Assembly: GCA_030620095.1 (NCBI GenBank)
Contig: JAUTXW010003840.1
Location: forward strand, 372,001-436,000
DNA: 64,000 nt
Direction of reading: 5' to 3'
Source: Kuschelorhynchus macadamiae
Taxonomy: Eukaryota > Arthropoda > Insecta > Coleoptera > Curculionidae
Both the position numbers and the translations under genes were made by a program. Of the stretch, positions 57,081 to 64,000 are shown in pieces. The notes beneath the pieces were generated by a model. That model worked only from the letters and a program-made list of their open reading frames with translations. It ran no database searches and was not told the DNA's origin. The stretch's first letter is position 1; each line of letters begins with the position of its first letter.

Positions 57081-57229
57081 CTGCGGTTCCGTACAATGAT
57101 AATTAAAAAAAATGTCTTTAAGGCACATTAATAAAAAATGTTTATAAAATTCATATCATTTTTATTTTATTAGAATATTACTTCTGAAAAATCAACTAGG
57201 TACTTTGACAAATTGCAAGGTTACAATAA

Positions 57230-57555
57230 AAAAAGCTGTAGTTCAGACATTTTCAAGACAAATTAATGAACAGAATAACAAATTTGTCTTAGAAGAAGGG
57301 TCTTTCATCTAGAGTGTAAAAATTTTCTATACAAAATGCTCGAATAATACACAGGATGTATCAAAAAACAGGAAACAAAGCAATGTTTAAGTTTTCCCAT
57401 TAACATTAATGTAGCTTGGCAATGTTTCAGCAAAAAAGCTGTAATTCGGTCAATATTAGAGATAGGTCGATGAATAAAAAAACAAAATGCTAAAAAAAAG
57501 GTTCTTTCATATAGAATGTAAAAAGATTAATAAATACACAGGGCAAGTCAAAATA
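57230..57555. repeat. Tandem pair of about 204-bp units
   Basis: AAAAAAGCTGTAGTTC (57230) and AAAAAAGCTGTAATTC (57434) start two diverged units that share GGGTCTTTCAT/GGTTCTTTCAT, AGTGTAAAAA/AATGTAAAAA and ATACACAGG blocks. The second unit runs into the TA tract. Confidence 0.6.
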
Positions 57556-57560
57556 TAGCA

Positions 57561-59610
<2,050 letters not shown>

Positions 59611-60324
59611 TTTAAGCCCTCAAAAATTAGTAGGGGGGGAACGGACTTTAGACGGTCACTGTATATACACAAATATGTCATTGTCACTTTTCTCCTCTAT
59701 AAATTCGTGATAATAGAATCATTACAGTACAGTTAATATCTTTAAGTGAAGATTAACGTAATGGGTTCATCCAAAGCAGAGATATAAACATTTGAAAGAA
59801 AAAAGGTTTGACCTCCTTCCACTATTTTAATATCGAAAATAGAAAAAGAATGACAAAGACGCATAATTTCCTGAAGAATATAATGCCTATATTTTCGATA
59901 AAACTTTAAAAAGGCAAAGTCAAAATTAGTCATTTCCATTTTTAAGTTGCTGTTATGTGCCTTTTTCGAACTTGAATTTTCTTTTTTTGGCATTTGACTG
60001 ATCAGTCATATAGGAAATTTATATAGAATTATTTAATTAAATTGTTTATTTGAGGCTTATATTTATATATAAACTACATACATATATAGACAGGGTCACA
60101 ACCTTCACGCCGCAGGGGTCCATCAGGGCGGCTTTAGTACAGACACAGAAGGGAAATGGACCTCAGAAAACATATAGCTGGTGACTGAGAGGTGGATAAT
60201 TTTTGTTCTATAAGTTTAAATTAATTTTATTTAAAAAACGTAAAAGGGAGTTATACATTCCTATTCTTTCCATGGATAAAAAGTTAAGTAAGTTGAACGG
60301 ACATGTAACTTTACAATGATTAAC
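59611..60324. other. No gene recognised
   Basis: A minus-strand frame of 84 codons (59993-59742, MPKKENSSSKKAHNSNLKME) has no motif that I recognise. A GC-richer stretch at 60090-60190 contains CTTCACGCCGCAGGGGTCCA, of unknown nature. Confidence 0.4.
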
Positions 60325-60375
60325 TAGATCAAAATACAAGAATTCTGACCACACTACACCACAACTTGTTACGTT

Positions 60376-60418
60376 TTGGATGCGCGTTTCGCTAATCAAG
60401 TTAGGATCATCAGCAGAT
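60376..60418 (-). ncRNA. Hammerhead ribozyme motif, degenerate
   Basis: The minus strand reads TCTG, CTGATGA, T, a weak stem II (CCTAAC...ATTAGC), GAAA, CGCGCA and TC before CAAAACG. Relative to the 23334 copy, stem III and the 3' half of stem I carry CpG-decay type changes. It marks the 3' end of the Penelope-like element. Confidence 0.65.
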
Positions 60419-60562
60419 GATAAAAACTAAAGTAACTTATCCTAACCGAGACTGTTTATAGGTCAATGTGGTCACACTTGGTTGAACCCGACTGCAGCGT
60501 TTTCTATACTCTCAAATGCATCCAATAATCTATTACTAGATACATTTTTAATTAACTTAAGA

Positions 60563-61800
60563 TTATTTATTTCTATTTGGTGATTGTTTTCCAAAGTATG
60601 TTGGGCAACACTTGACTTTTCTGTTCATCCATATCTTAAATGTGCCATGTGTTCTTAAAAATGAATGTTTATAAAGTTTAGATTGTCCAACATATTTTAG
60701 ATCGCAGTCATTACAGCTAACTTCATAGATGCCACTCCCCTCCTTTAAGTCGACTTTGTCTTTAGTGTTTCCAAGGAAATCTTTCAAACTGTTCTCCGTT
60801 TTATAAACTACTCTAAAACATATGTTTTTAAATATTTTTTCTAGACCTCTCGTATATCTGGGATCATATGGGCTACTATGAACGTATTGGGAGCTTCAAG
60901 TGCTTGAAGAGTAGTGGCATCTTTTAACATTTTCTTATGCTTATGCCTATTTACTAATTTATGTACAAAATTACCATTATATCCATTACTTTTAGCTATA
61001 TTTTTAATCCGATTCATTTCATTATTATAACGTTCTTTACTTAATGGAAATTTGACTAACCTGTGAGTTAAGAAATGAAATGCTGCCATTTTTTATTGAC
61101 GGCAATGAAATGAGTCGGATGTTATATACCTATCAGTATTAGTAAATTTCCTATAAATATCAAATTCTAATTTATCGTTATTTCTAATAACTAACGTGTC
61201 CAGAAATGATAATTGCCTATTGTTCTCTTTTTCGTATGTAGAATTAATGGAAGGATATTTATTGTTTAAAGTTTCTAAGAAAATGTCAAAATTTTCTGTT
61301 TTAGTATCAAAAATGGCAGATATATCGTCTACGTATCTATACCACACCCTTGGGAAATACTTGAGTTCTTTTTTAAACTGGGTTTCTAATCTACCCATAA
61401 ACAAATTTGCAAAGAACGGAGATAAACAATTATAGTAGTTGTAGTTCCCCTCAAATTGTTTATAATAGTTATTGTTGAACTGAAACAAATTTTGATTTTT
61501 TTCTTCAAATTATTGATTTCAAGTAGTTCCTCTAGGTACTCTAAAGCGAGTGGTATGGGTACATAATAATAATGAGCTTATATCAAAAGATATTAAAATT
61601 TCACCTTCTTTTAAGTGAACATTCTTAATTTTATCTAAGAATTCTGACGAATTAGTAACCTCAAAGTTATCGTTCGAGATATTTAATTTGCTGAATTCTT
61701 CTATTAACCATTTTGAAATATTTGACGTTGGTGATCCAACAGCTAAAACAATAGGTCTCATGGACTTCCTAGGTTTATGGATTTTAGGAAGGTTTGGGGA
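60563..61800 (-). pseudogene. Penelope RT and GIY-YIG nuclease, broken frames
   Basis: Pieces in order on the minus strand: PKIHKPRKSMRPIVLAVGSP (61800-61740), EILISFDISSL (61590), FFANLFMGRLETQFKKELKY, the catalytic YRYVDDISAIFD (61345), QLSFLDTLVIRNNDKLEFDI, YRKFTNTDRYITSDSFH, a basic linker with KFPLSKERYNNEMNRIKNIA, and the nuclease LKEGSGIYEVSCNDCDLKYV with GQSKLYKH (60787-60563). Frame breaks occur near 61560, 61490, 61090 and 60840. Part of the RT between FDISSL and SPFF is deleted. The C-terminal tail after NNHQ-like sequence is lost. Confidence 0.87.
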
Positions 61801-61939
61801 AGTGGTTAGAACTCTTGTATTTTGATCTATCTTTCACCACAGGTTCCAGTGTTAGGACTTATTAATTAACTAGATCCTGATAAAACTCCTTTATTTCTGC
61901 AGACTATTTAGAGTATTCACATTTATCTGACGGTATTAC

Positions 61940-62480
61940 CTTTATCTTGTTGAGATGTGCAGGATAACAAGCTTGGCTAAATTTTAGTCGTATTATAGTT
62001 GTATCGTATTATCTGGAAACTGATAAGGTTTTTGTGCACGTTTTTAGGGATATGATCATAAAGTTTTGTGTATCTTGTTGTCGAAATTATATCTGTTTTT
62101 GAATTTGCGAAGAATTTGACCTTTAAGAGCACATCGTGCATCAGAAAGAGAGAGGCTAAGATGAGTTCTTACTCCGCTTCGAATGCCTCAAACTACAGTG
62201 TCCCTTAACCCAAATAAAAGAAATTTTCCTACCTCTCAACTTATTGAGACTTAGGGTCTTTTTTGACATTAGCTTTGAGAGCTAATGAGCTTTGAGAACA
62301 GACATGGAGTCAGATTATACGACAATTTTTTTATTATTGTTTTCTAATGAGAATTTAAAGGCTTCCAGAACTGCATTTCCCTCTGTTGTAAAAACGCTAC
62401 ACCTTTTGTCAATTTTAAATTTTTAACTCCTATCCAATAGACCAGCACTAGTGCCTTCTGGAGTTTGGGAAGCATGAGTA
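61940..62480 (-). pseudogene. LINE RNase H domain remnant
   Basis: The minus strand reads CSVFTTEGNAVLEAFKFSLE, then after NNNKKIVV and a stop SDSMSVLKAH, a pattern typical of the RNase H domain near the C-terminus of R1/I/Jockey-like elements, followed by a GIRSGVRTHLSLSLSDARCA block. Several stops. No RT is attached. Confidence 0.65.
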
Positions 62481-62639
62481 AATATTTGTTCTGCAACACT
62501 TATAAAATTAGACAGTTCTGCTTTTAATATATTAGATTAAATTTGACTATTTTCTGTAAAAGGTGAATAATGCACTGTGACGTCAAGCAGTGCACTGTAA
62601 TACTCATAAGGAGTAAAGGAGGAAAATGGTATAATTTCG

Positions 62640-63790
62640 TTTGTCATACCATTATATTCTCTGTATTCAACATCATATTGAAGTCCTGTCAATATTTTAC
62701 CACTTTCTACTTATTTCACACTTGATTTTTGGGCATAAATTAAAACAAGTTCAATATGTATTTTTTACGTTGACACACACCGCCATTTTGTTACGTCATA
62801 TTGAATTCGTACCACATATCTCTATATCACACTTAATGCTGCATACATTTTGAAATTAATCTAATGAGTAGTTTTTTCAGAACGATTTTTTAAATATTTT
62901 TATTAGGCCGCTATTTTCTTTTGCTATATTCTGTTGATACCAATATGTTACCAGTTTAATCCTATATAACACTTGTTTTTTGTGCAAAATTCAAAAAAAT
63001 TGGATATTCGTTTTTTTAGTAATAACTTTTTAACGTTTCTCTAGACCGATATCTTGCTCCGGCATATTCGATGTTTATCAAAATATTACCAAGACATCTC
63101 CATATGACCTTTAATTTTTGACTAAAATTTGAAGTCAATCTGATGAGTATTTTTACGCTGTACCGCGAACTGACAGACAGACAGGCAAACCGACTGACAG
63201 GCCGACGGAATTGATAAAATTTATTTTTTTGCATCTTAGGCCCCGAAAACATGTAAAACCTGAGAGGTTGAGTTTTTTTTACGATAATAAATATTTCATT
63301 TAGCCGCCATTTTCTTCCACCATCTTGAATTAGTGCCACAGTTTTACTAGGTCTTCTCTATATCGCAATTAGTTTTGGCACACATTTGAAATCAGCACAT
63401 TAAGTAGTTTTTCAGACTGAATTTTTAAATATTTTATTCAACCGCCATTTTGTTCCGCCATGTTGGATTAGTTTCGAAATTTTACCAATTTATTCCTACT
63501 TAATACTTGATTTGTGCAAAATTTTTCAAACATTTCACTAGGCCTCCATTTTGTTTTGCCATATTGGATTTTTACCAAAATGTTACCATGTTATTTTTAT
63601 ATGACCCTTATTTTTGACTTATATTTAAAGTCAATCGAGTAAGTAGTTTTTAGCTATGCCGCAAACAAATACACAGACCGACGGAATTGAGAAACATATT
63701 TTTCGGCAACTAGGGACGTGAAGATCTGTAAAAATCTTTTCAGGGTGATTTTTTACGATTACAATACTTTCCTTTCACCGAGGAAGTAAA
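62640..63790 (+). repeat. CCGCCATTTT-type repeat array, copy 3
   Basis: The longest array. Unit starts are visible near 62780, 62907, 63045, 63304, 63441 and 63543 (for example ACCGCCATTTTGTTCCGCCA), mostly 100-140 bp apart. Blocks TACCGCGAACTGACAGACAG and ACCGACGGAATTGA occur twice. The 3' end has the hairpin CTTTCCTTTCACCGAGGAAG then TAAAAA near 63768-63793. It has the same end as the arrays ending at about 7400 and 37130. Confidence 0.8.
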
Positions 63791-63793
63791 AAT

Positions 63794-64000
63794 CAAAAGT
63801 TAGTAGCAGACACTCAGAAATAAGAGAAGATACGGCAACGCTGTCATGGTAAAAGAAATCATAATAAAATATTATTTATTCAGCCAAAATGTCACATTAA
63901 TATCTTGGAAGTTAAGAGAGTGAACTAGATACTTTTGTGTAGCACCTGGTAGGTAAACTTCAAAAATAGCGTTTAGATGGAAACTTTTAATATTAACGAG
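63794..64000. other. No feature recognised
   Basis: Short AT-rich end of the window without gene, repeat partner or RNA. Confidence 0.5.

Larger units (their letters stand above)
60325..61860 (-). mobile_element. Penelope-like retroelement
   Basis: Minus strand. The 5' side begins near 61860 and the 3' end with hammerhead motif lies near 60420-60325. Coding parts follow in the usual order: RT, linker and GIY-YIG nuclease. The tail blocks (CTCGGTTAGGATAAGTTACT before the ribozyme, GTTGTGGTGTAGTGTGG after it) are shared with 20940-21110 and 23290-23400. At its 5' side, near 61815-61850, it has TTTCACCACAGGTTCCAGTG, which in the 23400 copy follows the 3' end, as expected of tandem or permuted Penelope copies. 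Confidence 0.88.

Noticed and set aside
57050..57085. GYTDLVSS-like peptide resembling the start of the next RDL exon (FGYTMRD)
   Set aside because: Only three residues match, no splice acceptor precedes it, and the following residues do not fit.
56772..57131. Overlapping 109- and 119-codon frames
   Set aside because: No recognisable domain; long frames are expected by chance in this GC-rich patch.
62640..63790. CRISPR-like array
   Set aside because: Units are diverged, of uneven length, have no constant spacers, and the genome is eukaryotic.

Overview
The window looks like intronic DNA of an insect genome. It is AT-rich, holds very few host exons, and most of what can be recognised is decayed transposable elements. 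The insect assignment rests on a GABA-gated chloride channel gene of the RDL type and on element families common in insect genomes (Penelope-like elements, DD41D mariner relatives, CR1/Jockey-like LINEs, ZMYM-like hAT, pogo). A beetle is a guess; the sequence does not fix the order.

Host gene: three plus-strand exons, 20754-20825 (72 nt), 29997-30151 (155 nt) and 41483-41565 (83 nt), join in frame with AG/GT borders. They encode the central part of the extracellular ligand-binding domain of an RDL-like Cys-loop subunit: loop D (YFR), loop A (PDTFF), loop E (FIR), the complete 15-residue Cys-loop and the loop B glutamate. The introns are 9.2 and 11.3 kb and full of transposons. Earlier and later exons were not found, so the gene extends beyond both ends or lies behind introns of more than 20 kb.

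Layout: 369-3497 is a hAT element with terminal repeats, an 8-bp target duplication and a transposase broken by one stop. 3824-6122 is a dense block of direct and inverted repeats. 6900-7400 is the first of three large CCGCCATTTT-type repeat arrays. 8215-10640 and 17249-19522 are two related DD41D elements with long inverted arms; the second is inserted in a Penelope-like element (16600-20040). 11580-14975 and 52498-55275 are two copies of one LINE. The first RDL intron holds Penelope 3' ends with hammerhead-ribozyme motifs, a pogo-like element (23875-26740) and a DD41D element with about 475-bp arms (27585-29553). The second RDL intron holds a foldback (30455-30795), a Crypton-like recombinase fragment, a second hAT, a repeat array, a Penelope remnant and a LINE remnant. 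Downstream of 41565 come more DD41D remnants, a 344-bp MITE, a DD41D element with about 950-bp arms set in a TA microsatellite (48191-50890), a DD41D element split by the second LINE copy (51868-56110), another DD41D element beside a 165-bp TA tract (57727-59610), a Penelope-like element (60325-61860), a LINE RNase H remnant and the third repeat array (62640-63790).

The most notable points are the unusual substitutions in an otherwise near-invariant stretch of RDL, the hammerhead-like motifs, and the way DD41D elements repeatedly build long inverted arms that carry pieces of their own transposase gene. All boundaries were read by eye.
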